From: Guyanagaster necrorhizus
Lineage: Eukaryota; Basidiomycota; Agaricomycetes; Agaricales; Physalacriaceae
Length of the DNA stretch: 64,000 nt
Direction: 5' to 3'
NCBI RefSeq assembly: GCF_019112545.1
Contig: NW_025064891.1
Location: forward strand, 1,326,269-1,390,268
Of the stretch, positions 12,342-25,900 are shown in pieces. The position numbers and the translations under genes were made by a program. How positions within the stretch are numbered: position 1 is the stretch's first letter; the number at the start of each line of letters is the position of its first letter. The notes under the pieces were generated by a model. That model saw nothing but the letters and a program-made list of their open reading frames with translations, was not told the DNA's origin and did not search any database.

Positions 12342-14982
12342 TCAGTGCTCTGGAAAGAAAGCAAGTAAACCATTTGGGTGGTCTGCCAATTGATGCGTCT
12401 CAACCTGTGAAACTTGACGGCGAATAGCCATCAGATCATCCCACAAGTTAGGCGTAATCTCGTGGTTCTGGCGCAAGAAGAATCGTATACGATCCAGCCA
12501 CTCCTTTATGAGATGGAATCTATTCTCAGCCGTCATCGATTCAATCCATTCTGTGCCACCCTCTTGTATGGCCAACAGCAAGACCTGCGCTAGCCAGTAG
12601 AATGGCAACGCGTTGAACGCAAAAGGGAGCTCATCAGAGTCGCCCTCATGTTTTATCATATCTGGACAGTGGTTCCACATCTGAATCCAATTGTGCAAAG
12701 TACACTGTGTCGCAAAGTGGCTTCCTTGGCGACCTTCGCCATCAGGGGTCGGGGCCGGTGACGAGGCTGGAACTTCAGAACAGAGATGGCTTTCGTAGAT
12801 ACTTTGGAGAATTGTGTGGATGAGAATGAATTGGGAGAACGGATTTAGAGAGGTATGGGAAGCGCCAAGACGTATTTCTCCAAGATTGGCCAAGGCTTGC
12901 TGCATGCCGACACCATACAATCTATTTGTCCCGGTTCCGTACGCAGAGGGGTTCTGTAGAAGTTCATACCATTCTCGGGCAGATTGTGCTTTCCACAATG
13001 CTTCGTCGCACGGCAAATTGATGTCGAATTCTGCAGTTTGGAAAGAAGGACGTATCGAGAAGAACACAGAATGACAACAATCATGGAGATAGGAGAGGAG
13101 TAAAGCCCTAAATGAACTGTCAGGAATTGTCGGTTCGGGATGGCATTTCTCGGATCTACCGTTTAACAGTCTCGTGTTGGGCCCATTCATGCCATGTTTG
13201 TTCCAGTGCGATGGAGTCATTCAAGTCAGAGACAGCCCAAGAACGCGAACGAGTGATAGAGCCTGTCTTGCGAATCATCTAGATCGACATGAATCTACTA
13301 TATGACGGTCTATGGATCAAATATCGACGTACCATGACCAACATTCCATGATACACGTTGGATGAGACCCGGAATTCGGCGCGCTGGTGGAATAAGCCGA
13401 TAGTCTGCAACAACACGACAGCAAGTATCAAATAATCTTGCTCTTTGGAGTTGCACGCTGCTTTTGTCTGGAATACGTGGTATGAGCGTTCACGTATTAT
13501 TTTGACGAGAGGAGGCCTACGAATTGTTGAATCAAGATATCCCGTGTTGAAGACAGTGTCTCGTTGATGAAGTTAATAGCCCTTCGTGTTGTCACGAAGA
13601 GCGCGCCACATGCCTGCATTGCGCGAACCAGAACGGAAGGCTTATCTTCAGCCATCCAGGTTTCCGGATGAACTAAAGGAAGCTGGGTGCAGAACGCAGA
13701 GAAGAAAAGATATACTGGGGAAAGTTAGATGGTCGGTCAATATAAACAACATGAGGGCACACAATATTGTTCCTTCTCGGTGTCTAGTATTTTCATACCA
13801 GTTGAGACCTCGGTAGAATGCGGGTGATCTTCGGATGAGATGGGGGAGTCAGTAGGAACGGCATCTGAGGGAGAGCTGAAATCCGACGACGGGGGGATAG
13901 ATACGCTAGGCATGGTTTGCATAAGTGCAAACGGGTAGATACCTTCCGATCCAGACCCTTCGCCTCCCAGCCATGGAAGTCCAGAAGGTACTTGTTCTGG
14001 ATTAGTTGCGTCTTGATCGGAGAAGGAAAACTGTTCGAGGAGAGAGTCTAACCCATTGCCAGAAAACATCTTTTCGATATCCTGTTCTGAACCATATAAC
14101 TGACTGACTCCGCCATCATCGGTGGCCGGATTATAGATAGCCGGCTGGGGTGAAGAATGAGAAGACATCCCCAATTTGCCGAACTCTGAAGCTGCAGCTG
14201 GATGTGACAGAATAGGGGAGACGTCATCGATCTCGCTAGGGGACGAGAGAGAGTCAAAGGAGCAGGTGGGAGAAGGTTGGGGTCCAGCAGCGCTTTCAAC
14301 AGAGACACCGATTCCCTGGCTGCAGTCTCGAGTCTGTGATAAGCGCTTTTTGGCACACGACTGTTTATAGCGGGTTACGGCTGGATCGTTGATAAAAACG
14401 CATTTCTTGCCACGGGATACACACTTCGAACATGGATACTGGAGATCGCACTTGACTTTGGATTCGACGCAGGCCTATCTAGGGATCAGCAAGTAATCAT
14501 ATCACTTAATTTCGGCCACACCTGACAGGATTTTCTTCTTGATCGATGGGCTTTGAGCCTGTTGTGAGGCGTTAGTTCTATTGACTGCCGAGGTTAATCT
14601 CGCTTACGGGTCTCCGCAGGTCTTCTTGTGTCGGGTCAACAAATCGCTTCTGGTGAACTCGGCACCGCACAGCTAGAATAGAAACGCTAAGCATAGTTGA
14701 AGATGAACTGTAACGCCACCCACTATACACTTGTGGGCCCGTTCGTTGGTATCTAACCGCCACTTTCAGATCACTGACCGAACTGACGCCTCAGAAAGGT
14801 CAAGACTCACGTGAACGGATATGTCTACTCAAGTGGGTTGTTCTTGTAAACTTGGCGGGGCAGAGAGGGCAGTACTTCGTTTGCGGAAGTGTGGGGGCAT
14901 TCCCTCTATGAGATCGAATTCGAGAGACATCTCCATTCGCCTTGAGCTCGACGGAGGCGCTGGAGTTAGGTGAATGGTTCAT
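12342..14982 (-). CDS. Transcription factor with C2H2, C2HC and Zn2Cys6 fingers plus fungal-specific domain
   Basis: Nuclear DNA-binding regulator assembled across about nine exons. From the ATG at 14982 the first exon has a C2H2 finger (YCPLCPAKFTRTTHLSRHIRS). A roughly 30-nt exon near 14730 supplies TNERAHKCI, and the next exon gives LCGAEFTRSDLLTRHKKTC, a second, C2HC-like finger. Further on is a complete Zn2Cys6 cluster (SCQACVESKVKCDLQYPC, then SKCVSRGKKC). A Ser/Pro-rich linker follows. The C-terminal part, from about 13300 down to 12342, looks like the fungal-specific middle homology region (for example WAVSDLNDSIALEQTWHEW). One phase-1 intron near 13130-13170 must be removed to keep frame. 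Targets are unknown. A possible spliced upstream ORF overlaps the start. Confidence 0.85.
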
Positions 14983-15366
14983 GGGGGAGGAGTGGAAGAA
15001 GCGAATTGAGGAGAGGATATAGGTCCGCTACCCATGGACTCTCCAGAATTGCATGCCTTGATTCTCGACATTTAAAGGTCCATCATCATGATTATTCAAC
15101 ATCTACAATCATGCCGCTTACGTTGCTAAGCCACCAAGTGAGCACCGCGGGAAACGAATCATCTTGCGCCAGAATTAGATGCGCCAACTGATGTTCAGCT
15201 TCCGCAGGGAAATGGAAATTACGGTGATCGGCAGGCACCTGCGGCGGCGTACCAGTGATGGTAGGAGTCAGCAGGGTCCTTGAACCTGCGGCTGGAATCA
15301 AATAAGAATCAGTTCATACAAGAGTTGAACACCAGAGATTAGATACGCACGTATATATGTGAACAT
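14966..15366 (-). other. Possible spliced small ORF upstream of, and overlapping, the transcription-factor start
   Basis: An ATG at 15364-15366 starts a 16-nt exon ending in a good donor (gtgcgt). An acceptor near 15300 (gattccag) joins it in frame to about 57 codons ending TWWLSN, just before a consensus donor (gtaagc). Splicing on to an acceptor near 15040 gives a small protein of about 86 residues that ends at a TAA (14966-14968), 17 nt past the ATG of the zinc-finger gene and in another frame. It could be an upstream ORF in a spliced leader, an independent small gene, or a missed 5' exon. No family is recognised. Confidence 0.3.
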
Positions 15367-18300
15367 TGCGTTTCTGCTTGCGCTTTATAGCAGTCGCCAG
15401 CTTTGGTTAATGTGCATACCAACATAGCTGTCAATAGGAATAGAACGATAACACATATATCTCTGTTACCTGATGAATATCAGGACCAAATTCAACCAAG
15501 ACACCGCACAAACTTCGTAAAGCATTCGAACGAAAGGATGCCTTCCGGGTATTCCAAATATGCGGTCCGACTTCACCATACACCCTGCCATATCATAACA
15601 CGTTTATAACTTTGCGCTTTCGGCTCCTTCAATACAATCCTGGGAGTGAACTGTTGCATCATGTCACGGTATTCCCAGTCGGGAACACTTGAGATGATAT
15701 TTGGGAGCGTTGTATGTTTGGTTAGCAACTTACCGGCAGCCAGTTATTAAGTGTCGTAAGCTCTCGGGGGACAAATAACGGTGTGGCTCTGCGGCGCTGA
15801 TCGAAGTCGGAATCACAACGGGTGCGAATTGTCAGGGTGCAGTTTTGGTTACCTTCCATCATGGCTCGATCAGAGTTTCATCGTGTTCCGAGTCTGGAGA
15901 TGCAGAAAGACTATGTCAGAAACGTTATCGCATTATCGAGGACTCCAAACATACCGTTTCGCTGCATACGTATTGTTATTGAAGGAGAGATATTATTTTG
16001 GTCCATATCAGAAAAACTCAAAAGCTCGATCCTGACATCCAAGATCGTTAGATTCGAAATCCGCCGCTGAAGTGGTTAGAAAAAGCACCTAATGTTGTCG
16101 CGAAACACCGGGGATATAATTGCATTGATTCAAGCAGAATATCTTAAAGCCTCCATCCAGATTCGAAACAAGAAACATGGGTACATCAAAGTAAGCAAGG
16201 CGCACAAGATGTCGACGGCCAAAAGACGCACGAATGTTATATCACAGGGAGGAGGAGGGGGGCTTGATCCTTTACTCCACTTATGCACACACAGTGATCC
16301 GGACCTACAAGGGGCGAGAAATGATTTCGGTGACATGAAATGAGAGAAGTACTTTTCATTATCATCGCCGATATCACAGAGAGCGTCGCCGGAATATCTG
16401 GAGAGATACACAGTGAGATTCGTCATAGGGCCCCCCTGATGTACACGGGAGCATAGTATCAACAGCTGATAAGATCATTATCATCGATGTTGACTTCTTT
16501 ACATGCCGGTGATTTGACAATCGAAATTCTAAGCCCTGTCCAAAGGTTATCAGAGGATGCATTAGTTGAAATCCCGAGCTCATGCATAAAATCGATTCCT
16601 GTTGTACAGATGCTTTCGAGGTGAATGGAATGAAAACTGTGGTTCGAAACAAAGTGGCGTGGGATAGCCCTAAACTGAGAATTTGTCGGAATGGCGAAGG
16701 TCGGTGCCGACCTTGCACTGCTACTTACTTTGACTAGCGTTATTCCGTTACGAAGGACTTGGGTATATAAATACAACTGCTGGCTTTTACTGGAACCAGG
16801 TTTGGCATCCTCTTGTTTGTATGCAGCTGATCATGGTTACCTAGTTTACAGTGCCTCCGGATGCAACTATTATTATTCTTGGTGCCCCTCTTGGCCGAAA
16901 GTGGGGCTACTCATGCGGAAACAAGCGCCACTGATGGTTTTCAGTCTCTGAATAGTGATTGTTTTGATTGGGGAATAATCCTTTCAATTGAAGTTCCCAA
17001 GATATCTTCAGTCAACTGCTATGGAAATCGGGCTTGGAATGCTCTCTGGAGATGGTCTCTTTCTGTTGAATTCTATCCTGTTTCCCAAGGCCATAGTTCA
17101 CCGATCCATCATTTGATCGAGGCGTTCATTATATATCGTGTCGTACAGGTAACGACACATTTCGTCTTTCTTGGCGCTCCCCCTTTGCCTTTCCGTATGC
17201 CAAGCCAAGGCCAAAGATTGTGTCACTGAAACGATATGCAATGGCATATGAACTCAACCGAACCCATAGATATTTGAGGCTTATTATAAGCATCTGCAGT
17301 GCGCAGTCTCTTCCATAAACACAGAAAATTTTGTTCCTAGCTTCCATAACCGTGATAAGAGTCAGAAAATACTCTCTTGCACCTGGAATAGTTGCTTTCT
17401 CACGCCTTAAAAATGAAGACCAGCTATGTGGACACCGTGTCCCCATGTGCTCATCGTTGTCATTGTCACCCCAAGCATTTCAAGAAGGGCATCGCCAGAC
17501 TAAAACAAAACAGACTCTGTTGGAGGCTTCAAGTTACTTTACTTGACGGCACGAACCGCTGAATCTGGCAAGGTATACACGAGCTAGAGTGCTTGCTTCT
17601 AGCGCTTTTCGGTAATTACGCTACCTACAGTGCCCCCTCGAAGCTTTATGTGAGACTCCATTTATCACCACTTCCTTTCGTCAACTTAGCTGGGAAGACG
17701 AGAAAGGCCCTGTTAAACCTTGTTTTGTTGATACTTTCCGATGTGATGTCATTCAGGCACCACTGAGCCGCCGGACTGGTTCGGTATATGCCGTACACCA
17801 CGTTCTATGCCGATTCGGGCCGAAGGACACGTGAAAATTCCGTCCATGATCCATGGCGGACCTCCTTGTCCTACTCTCAATCTGGGAATGTATGTTCGCA
17901 AGTGACTCCCCCCGCCATTCGTGATGCTTTGTAACCTTGGCCTACTTGGTGAAAACACGTAGACATTTTCGTATACCGAAATCATTGAGTACCAAGTGTT
18001 CCTTACGTTCCTCGAACTCCGAGTGAGAATTCTCAGTGAGGGAGATCAGTAGCTAAGCTTACAGCCGAGCGAAGGCAACTGATGTTTTACGGGCATGATC
18101 CGATCACCCTGAATCCACGACCCGTTAAAGGGCTTCAAACCCCGCTTTGATACTTTTGCTTATCAGATATCTAGCCTTATCCTAGTCGTAGCGGAAAAAT
18201 AAACCCACGGATAAATACATCCTGATTTGGGCTTGAACTGTACGGGATGATGTGAAGGTACCGTTAATGATGAGAGATGAGATGAGAGGTGAGAAAACAT

Positions 18301-21300
18301 TCTATGAGTCAAGTTGTTAGGTTACGGCAATAGACAGTGAATTGCTGTGTAATAAGCTTTGTGTTGACCGGCGGGTTGTCTCGATGTGAGATAAGTCATC
18401 TCATACTACTGAATAAGCCTTTAGCGAAATGACCTTGAGGTGATCCAGAGAAATGCAATTATTCCTATGCGCACGTCCTATATTATCTGTTGTAGTCGCG
18501 TAAAAACTTGGAGTATAATGGAAGAGAATCTATAATACGAACGCGATATGACACTTTCTATAACTAGGCTAGCCTCCTTCGAGCGAGAATCGCGTATTGT
18601 TTAAATCTTTTGTAAAAGAGTCACAACCCGGACTCTCTCTTCGAATTGGTAGTTGGGGGGCATTGACGGGAAACAGTGGAAATCAGTCACCATATCAGGT
18701 TTAGTTTGGCGCAGGGGCCAATACGTGTCTGAACAGAGCCAACTAGAAGGGGAGGACGTAGAGGCGGCAGGGAATCAAGGAAGAGAGGAAGTATGGAGTT
18801 TCTGAACCGAGTACTTCAACCGCTCCCATTTAGTTTCCGGTGGCCATTCAAGGATAGGCAGGCGAGAAGAGGAAGACATGACCTTTGCAAGTTATTCCGC
18901 CAAGAACTGGACTTCCGCATTCCCTCTTCTTAAATATTAATGTTTTCCACGACGGAGGTGAAGGCCGCACAAACAAACAGTGAACTAAACCTCTTCTGTC
19001 AGTGGCTGAGCATAGACCCATATGCAATGAAGTATAGACCGATATATAATGAAGTATTTAATAGATTGTATCCTCTGAGTTTTACTCAGACAAAGGTACC
19101 GCCTTCATCATGATGAGCGGTGAACGAGTCAGGGGCTAAGGGGCACCTCGTAAATGTGATTCGATAACGCAAGCCGCGCTGCTACATGTTTCCCAGGACG
19201 CGGGAAATATGCCACCTTTGCTGCGATTAAACATGTGCGACTAAATGGCAATTGTGTCACTTCCTCGGGCTCGTCGTAATCAACTCACCTACCCGTGGCG
19301 TGCATCACCACATACCAACAGACCCTGAAACCGGTGTCGAAAGGTGAGGGATTTCTCATTGGACAGCGGCAGTTGTGCAATGGTGATGGATGTACTATAA
19401 TTCCATCTCGCAGAGGCCGGCAGAAAGAAAATATGACTTAACCGCGGCCCAAGATATTTGGCGGTGACAATCGACCTAGGATCAGGACTGAAAATAAGCA
19501 TAGGAGCGTGTAAGATTATCAGATTGTGTTACTGGTCGAAGATGGATTTGTAGGCCGATCATCGACGACACTTGAGTGCCTTGCCGGACATGTTGCAAGC
19601 GGCAGGTCAATGATGCCAGTAACGTCACCGAGATCCTGAGATAGAAAATCAAGCATGGACGACAGCTCGTCATCACACAGGCATCTGTTCAGCTTGCACC
19701 ACATCAAAGTCCCATTGTCTAGAGCACGGAAGAAATTTCCCATGTCGTACTTGAATATCATCCAATCATAATATTAAGGATGCGCACCTCGTAGCGACCA
19801 TCCGCTCTTTAGAATGAAATCGTCTTATACGTCTTCGGTGTCTCTTGAGCGCTGATAAGAGCGGTATCTTGAGGAGACGGCAGTGTTTCAGACGTGCCCA
19901 AGGGCTCGCGTTTGGAAAGCCAGATCGCACGATCGTATCCATGGACAAGCCGTGTGAGAACATACATTCTCGTAAAGTGGGTAGTTGTAGACTGCATATG
20001 GTGTGAGCTCCGACGGGCCTATCGCCACTCTAGCTTAACGCACTTGTCGCAATACGCCAAGAAGATAAGCCAGCCGAACAGCTTTGCGAGAAGAAACATT
20101 TGTTCCTCAAAAAAAGCGTTTCTAAGAGGTGAACAGAGATGCGCGGGACCAGAAAAACTACTAGCTTGTGTTGATTATTAGCTAGGATCAGCATGTAGCT
20201 GACTTCCGTGAACGGGAGTAACATATGAAGAAGTATCGTGATGTGGGGTTAACTTTGTTAAGTGGTCGTTAGGAGACATAATGGACCTGTATCGGGGTGC
20301 TCTGAGATATGATGTCTGGATGTTAAGAAGTGGATTTGAGTAATTTTCTGCGGCCATCTGAGTGGAGACGTACCAGGTAACATGGTTCGACGTCAATTTT
20401 GATGATGCTTATGATTTGGGGCATGGGAGGTAGAAATCTAGACGCTCCCTGGCTGTGATTGTGCTGCTGGTAGAGGGATATGATATGAACCTTGTATTTG
20501 TGGTCTTAAACGGCTGGCTCACAGACGGGGAGATCTTGCCGTTGCAATAAGGCACTCAGAGAGTGGCGTACACGTTGGATCATCCACAATATACATCCAG
20601 TCAGGTTGAGTAACTCGTGGGGCCATAAAGACGTGCAGGTCGCTCATCTTATCAAACGCAGTTGACCCTTTCCTTATAATGACTGTTCAGAACATGACAG
20701 ACATGTCACAGTGGAACACGCTTCCACCGACGGCAAAAGATACCGACCTGAGACGGTCCAGAGACTGCCCAATGATCACGGTCAATTTGCTAGTGAATTG
20801 CCAGCCTGAGACATCATGTCAATATGCAACATACATCTCGACAAGACCGCGAAAGTCCAGCGGCAGATGAAACTGCCGATTTTTCCTCGGGACAAGCGAG
20901 TTAGCTGTGGTGTTCACGAACGAAAGAATACGTGTTTGGTAGGCGTCCTGTCTCCGCTTGACTCACAGATCTGTGACGGAATCGCCCCCTGTTGGCCCTC
21001 GCCTAAGATTTCGTGTATCTTGTTCGGATTGTTGAAATACTTCTGGCGCCAATGACCTACTCTGCCACGAAGATCTTTGCCGTCGACCAGCTGCAGTTCG
21101 TATGTCGTGGGTTATGACATATGGCACGGACGTATATAGACGGCATCGCGTCCTTGGTCGTATAACGCGTTATTCCTTGACTGCTTTTTTTGATGTATGA
21201 CCCGAGATCCCCTTGGTGGACATTGAAGGGATAGGTTCGGTAGAGGGTATTCAAGTAAGTCAGGAAGGAAGGAAGTCATTGCTGCTCAACCGTCAACCAT

Positions 21301-22950
21301 GTATTTGGATCTGAGAGGTTCCACCCAAGTATAAATGCATGAAGCGGACATCCTCTGTGATAGTACGGAAAAACTCACAATCTTTGCACGGCTGGCCCAA
21401 CCTAACGTTGAGATCTCCTACACTTTCGCCCCTGCTGTCTCTCTTTTTTGGAGACGTAACAGGAGGTGACGATCCCTTCCCATTCCCTGTTGAAATCCGC
21501 TTCTGGAACCTGGCTGAAAGTGCGCTGCATTCGAGGACAGACCCGCGAATATGAGGTATCAGCTCTAAACGTATCGTTATTTCGTGGACGAATTCTTCGT
21601 GATGAACCTAGTCAGTCCATCATAGCATATATCCTCATTACCACCATAATAACGCGTCCTTTCATTAGGGAAGTCTCGTCTTCGCAGTCCCCAACAGGGC
21701 GATCATAGAAATCTCCAAGGGTACATTCCTTTGAGCTACACTGCTTGCTCTACTCATTCAATTATTTCACGACGTTGACCGCACGTTTGAGATCGAGCTA
21801 GGTGGGCACACTATCGGGATTGGGATGCGTCGCCTTTATCTCTACACGTAGAACCACTTAGACGACGACTCTATTGAGGGATGTATTCTAGAACAAGAAT
21901 GTTGATATAGATACGCGGAACGAGACTGCTGAACGCTTACCTGTCCATTCAGGCCCTCCAGCGGCTTTGCTTCGGGCGTAAAATCCAGTAGGATCAAGGA
22001 GATCTTTCGTATCCTGAGAGTGTACCCCACATAGCACAGACCTCCCATTCTTGATGACTTCCGAACATTGGTTTTCTGCGGCCATGTCTGAATCGGCTGA
22101 CGTCGACAACGGCGCGCGCCGAGGTCAAGGGATGTGGTTCCTTAATACACTGATAGACCTTGTCTTTGGGAGCTTTCGTTACGCAGAGCTCGCCTTAGAT
22201 GAAGGCATATATAGCCTGTTTTCGAACGATTTGTGTGACCCTATGGTGGTAACTTTTGGCGAGGTCAGCAGGACGTAACTACGAAGAACTCTGGCACTTA
22301 CCTGTACCTTCTTAATGACAGAAATCCGATCTCTTCACTGAATAAATTGGTGACATTGAATGACATAGTCTTTCAAATGATATAGTGACGGCGAGGAAGG
22401 AGCAAGGTAAGTAGGCGAGCAGAGGCAAGCCCCGAATCTTGAATTATGTCAGCCATCGCGTCTTGCCTTCCGACCGCCACCTCGGTGTATTGGCGAAGGT
22501 CTACCAAATGGTCAATGATGTTCTCGACTGTCGTTTCTTCGATTGGATGTTCTTACTGTAATTACAAGGTTCTTCGGGGCATATAGTGCGTCTTCTATAT
22601 TTTCTATTTTCTCCTGCAGCATCACCGATGATCATGAATAGGCTTTCGTCGGCTTCCATTTTTTATTGTATCGAGAATATTCCAATGAGCTAGTTTACAA
22701 AACTTCGTCTCTCCACGTTCGACGGTACAATTCAATCAGCTGCCATCATAATTCATTCTCTTCCTGTCATCTGTCGCTCTTTCGACCCAAACCGCACCTT
22801 TTTCTATGATCATCAAATTCCGACGTCTTCCTCGCCCTCTTCTCGCCTTGGCTGAAGTTTCCCTGGGCAGGAAAATATGTCCAGATCCGTCGACTCGTCC
22901 TGATATATAATGTCGCAGTGTATTGAGGGCTGCAAGGTCGGGCGTTCATA
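15367..22950. other. 7.6-kb block with no recognisable gene
   Basis: The longest unexplained stretch in the window. All ORFs are short (at most about 120 codons), overlap on both strands and match no family I know. Single exon-like pieces occur, for example 19809-19997 and 21888-22109 on the - strand (the latter ends at a consensus donor, with an acceptor about 50 nt on), but they do not join into a sustained frame. Near 18250 there is a short GATGAGA-type purine-rich patch. No terminal repeats, reverse transcriptase or transposase motifs were seen. It may hold decayed genes or non-coding RNA. Confidence 0.45.
22904..22910 (+). promoter_or_regulatory. TATA box of protease gene 1
   Basis: TATATAA about 41-47 bp upstream of the ATG at 22951. 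The second protease gene has TATATAAA at a similar position. Confidence 0.6.
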
Positions 22951-25900
22951 ATGAGGACGTCTTCTTTCAGACCGTTCATCCATATCGTCTTTGCCTGGTG
23001 CTCTCTGGCATCTGTTCCTCTCAGCTCGATTCGGAAAGGAACCGATTTGCCTTTCGCAGCAAATAAATTTATTGTAGAACTGGACAGTGTTGCTGATATT
23101 ACGGGCAAAAGATCCGGCGTAGCTGTACGTTTGTTCTTGTCCTTTCAACTTCGGTGACTGACCTGATGGATTAGGTACATGAGCGTTTCTACGCGTCCTT
23201 GAAAGAACGTGCAGTTGGCTTTCAAGTCGACAAAGAGTTCGATGCTCCTGGCATCTTTGTAGGAGCTGCTCTAACTTTAGAGGTGAGTTCTGTCAACCTC
23301 CTGAGGTATTCGACTCAGCATTCCATTAATCAGAACCCCACTGTCAGCTACAGCTCGGATCATCTTGTCCGTGCTTCTGACACCATTCTTTTCAGGATGT
23401 CATCCACTTTTCAAGCTCTGTGGAAGGTATTAAATCCGTTAGTCCTGTCCAAATATTTGATCGCCCAGCGTAAAGTGTTTTCCTATGTGAAGTTGACATG
23501 GTTCCCTAAACATCTATCAGACCCGTCTTCTCGCACGTCGTCACTGACATCAATGATGCGGCTATACCGCCGGATTCCCAATCAACGCATATTCTAACGG
23601 TGCGTTGTGCTGCAGAATTGTTGTGCTTCTTCCCATTCAAGCCTACGGTACAGGGCGTCGACAAACTACATGCAGCTGGGATCACAGGTGCTGGGATCAA
23701 GATCGGAATGTGAGTGATGTTCGTCGTTATTTGGGCTGAAGAATCCTACAAGTTTCTAGCCTCGACACTGGTTAGACAGTCTTTCTGAGTCTACTACTTT
23801 TCTGGAACGGGTTTATTGCAGGTATTGACTACACTCATCCTCTACTCGGAGGGGGTTTTGGTCCGGGTTTCAAGGTAGTGGGAGGGTACGATCTTGTTGG
23901 TGATAACTTTGATGGTGAAGTCAATCAGAGTACAGGACATCATTGTCTAACTTTTTTTAGGCACGAATACCCCCGTTCCCGACTCAGATCCTTTAGATCA
24001 ATGTGAAGGTATGGATCATGAAATTCTGAAAAATCACGGATGCCCCTAATGCATAGATCAGGCCATGGAACCCATGTCGCTGTGAGTCTGTTCAAATTTC
24101 CTAGGACAGGACACATATACGAACTGAATGTGCATGATTTTCACAGGGAATTATCGGCGCAGATCCTATCAATGCGTTTAACATCAGTGGAGTTGCTTAT
24201 TCATCCTCGATATCCGCCTACAGGATCTTTGGGTGTAAAGGCTATGTAACAGACGATGGTCTCTCTTCTTCATCAAGATTAAAAGACTTGATTTGACGAT
24301 TCATTTCATCTGCAGTGATCATTGACGCCTTAATCATGGGATACAACGATGGCCAAGATATTTTGACTCTGTCGCTGGGCGGTGCTGCTGGGTGGACGGA
24401 ATCGTCAAGTTCGGTAGTGGCGAGCAGAATCGCGGCCTCCGGGACGATTGTCACTATTGCTGCCGGTAACGATGTGCGAGCTTTTCCTCCCTCTCGTGTA
24501 CACTCTATGAACGTGTTTTAAGGGTTCTTATGGTTCCTGGTTTTCCTCCGGCCCAGGTAATGGCATCGACGTCATTTCGGTGGCAAGTTTAGATAAGTAT
24601 GGGAAATTTCTTCTTTGACTAGTCGCGAAGTATTGATGCCTTGCGAAGCACAGTGATACCTCTGCAAAATGCTACTGTGGGCGGAGTGGTGCACGACCCA
24701 ATCACATATTTCGAAACGTTTCCATTTCCTATAACCGTGGCGCTCCCTATTTATGCCATTTCCAACGATACGACTGTCGTAGATGACGCCTGTTCGGCCC
24801 TGCCTGATTCTACGCCTGATCTTTCAAGTTTCTTAGTCATTGTCAGAAGGGGGACCTGTCCTTTCGTATGTTCTTGGCACTTTTCGCCACACGACGTTAA
24901 TCTTTTCTCATAGACGCAAAAACTTGCAAATATTGCGGCCAAAGGGGCCACCGTTGCATTTATTTACGAGTGAGAGCAACTTCAGGCCATTCTCTTGCGT
25001 TGCTTATTTCCATGACTTTAGTAATGGTAATGGATTCGCGGGTATCTCCGTTGGCAATTTCACCGCCACTCTCATCCAGGCGGCAGACGGCGAATTTGTG
25101 GGTTCTTTTCAGTCATCCAACGCTTCAGCCATCATATATTACGTTCTAGCTTGTATCCCAGTTCACCGCGGGTGTACCCGTCACAATTTCTTTCCCCCAA
25201 TCTGGAGGAGCCTATAGCTATCCTGATTCTGCAGGAGGCTTGATCTCGTCTTTCACTAGGTACCTTCCTATTCATGTGCACCAACGTGTACTTAAATGTC
25301 CTAGCTATGGCCCAACGAATGATTTTTTTTTCAAGCCTGCTATCTCTGCACCTGGAGGCAATATCTTGTCGACATTGCCCGTAAACTTCGGTTCTTTTGG
25401 CGTCTTGTCCGGAACATCAATGGCTACTCCGTTCGTAGCCGGCTGTGCTTCTCTACTTTTAAGCGTCAAAGGAAAAGGCTCGTCTATCGGTAAGACAGCT
25501 CGTACTTTGTTCGAAACAACGGCGACGTTGGTCTCTTCAAGTCATACCGACGGTGACCCGTGGCAAACAGTTACGCAGCAAGGTGCTGGTTTGATCAACG
25601 TCTATAATGCTATCCATGCCACCACGATTGTGTCTCCTGGAGAACTTATATTGAATGATACAGCAAATTTTCAAGGGCTGTGAGTGTCTGCGATTCTCAT
25701 TTTTACCAGCTTGGGTGTCGATAGCTTATACTTCTAGTCAACAATTTACAGTTCAGAATACGGGAACTAGTGTCAAATCATATCAGCTGATCCATGTCCC
25801 GGCAGGTACCGCCATAACTATTAGGCCTGTACGACAGTTCTTGTGGTGTCCTTAACCATCTTCTTGACCTCGTATGTTGCCAGGGTACCTTCTTCCCAGC

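Noticed and set aside
18250..18300. GATGAGA-rich patch as a satellite or regulatory array
   Set aside because: It is short and irregular, with no exact unit repeated more than twice.
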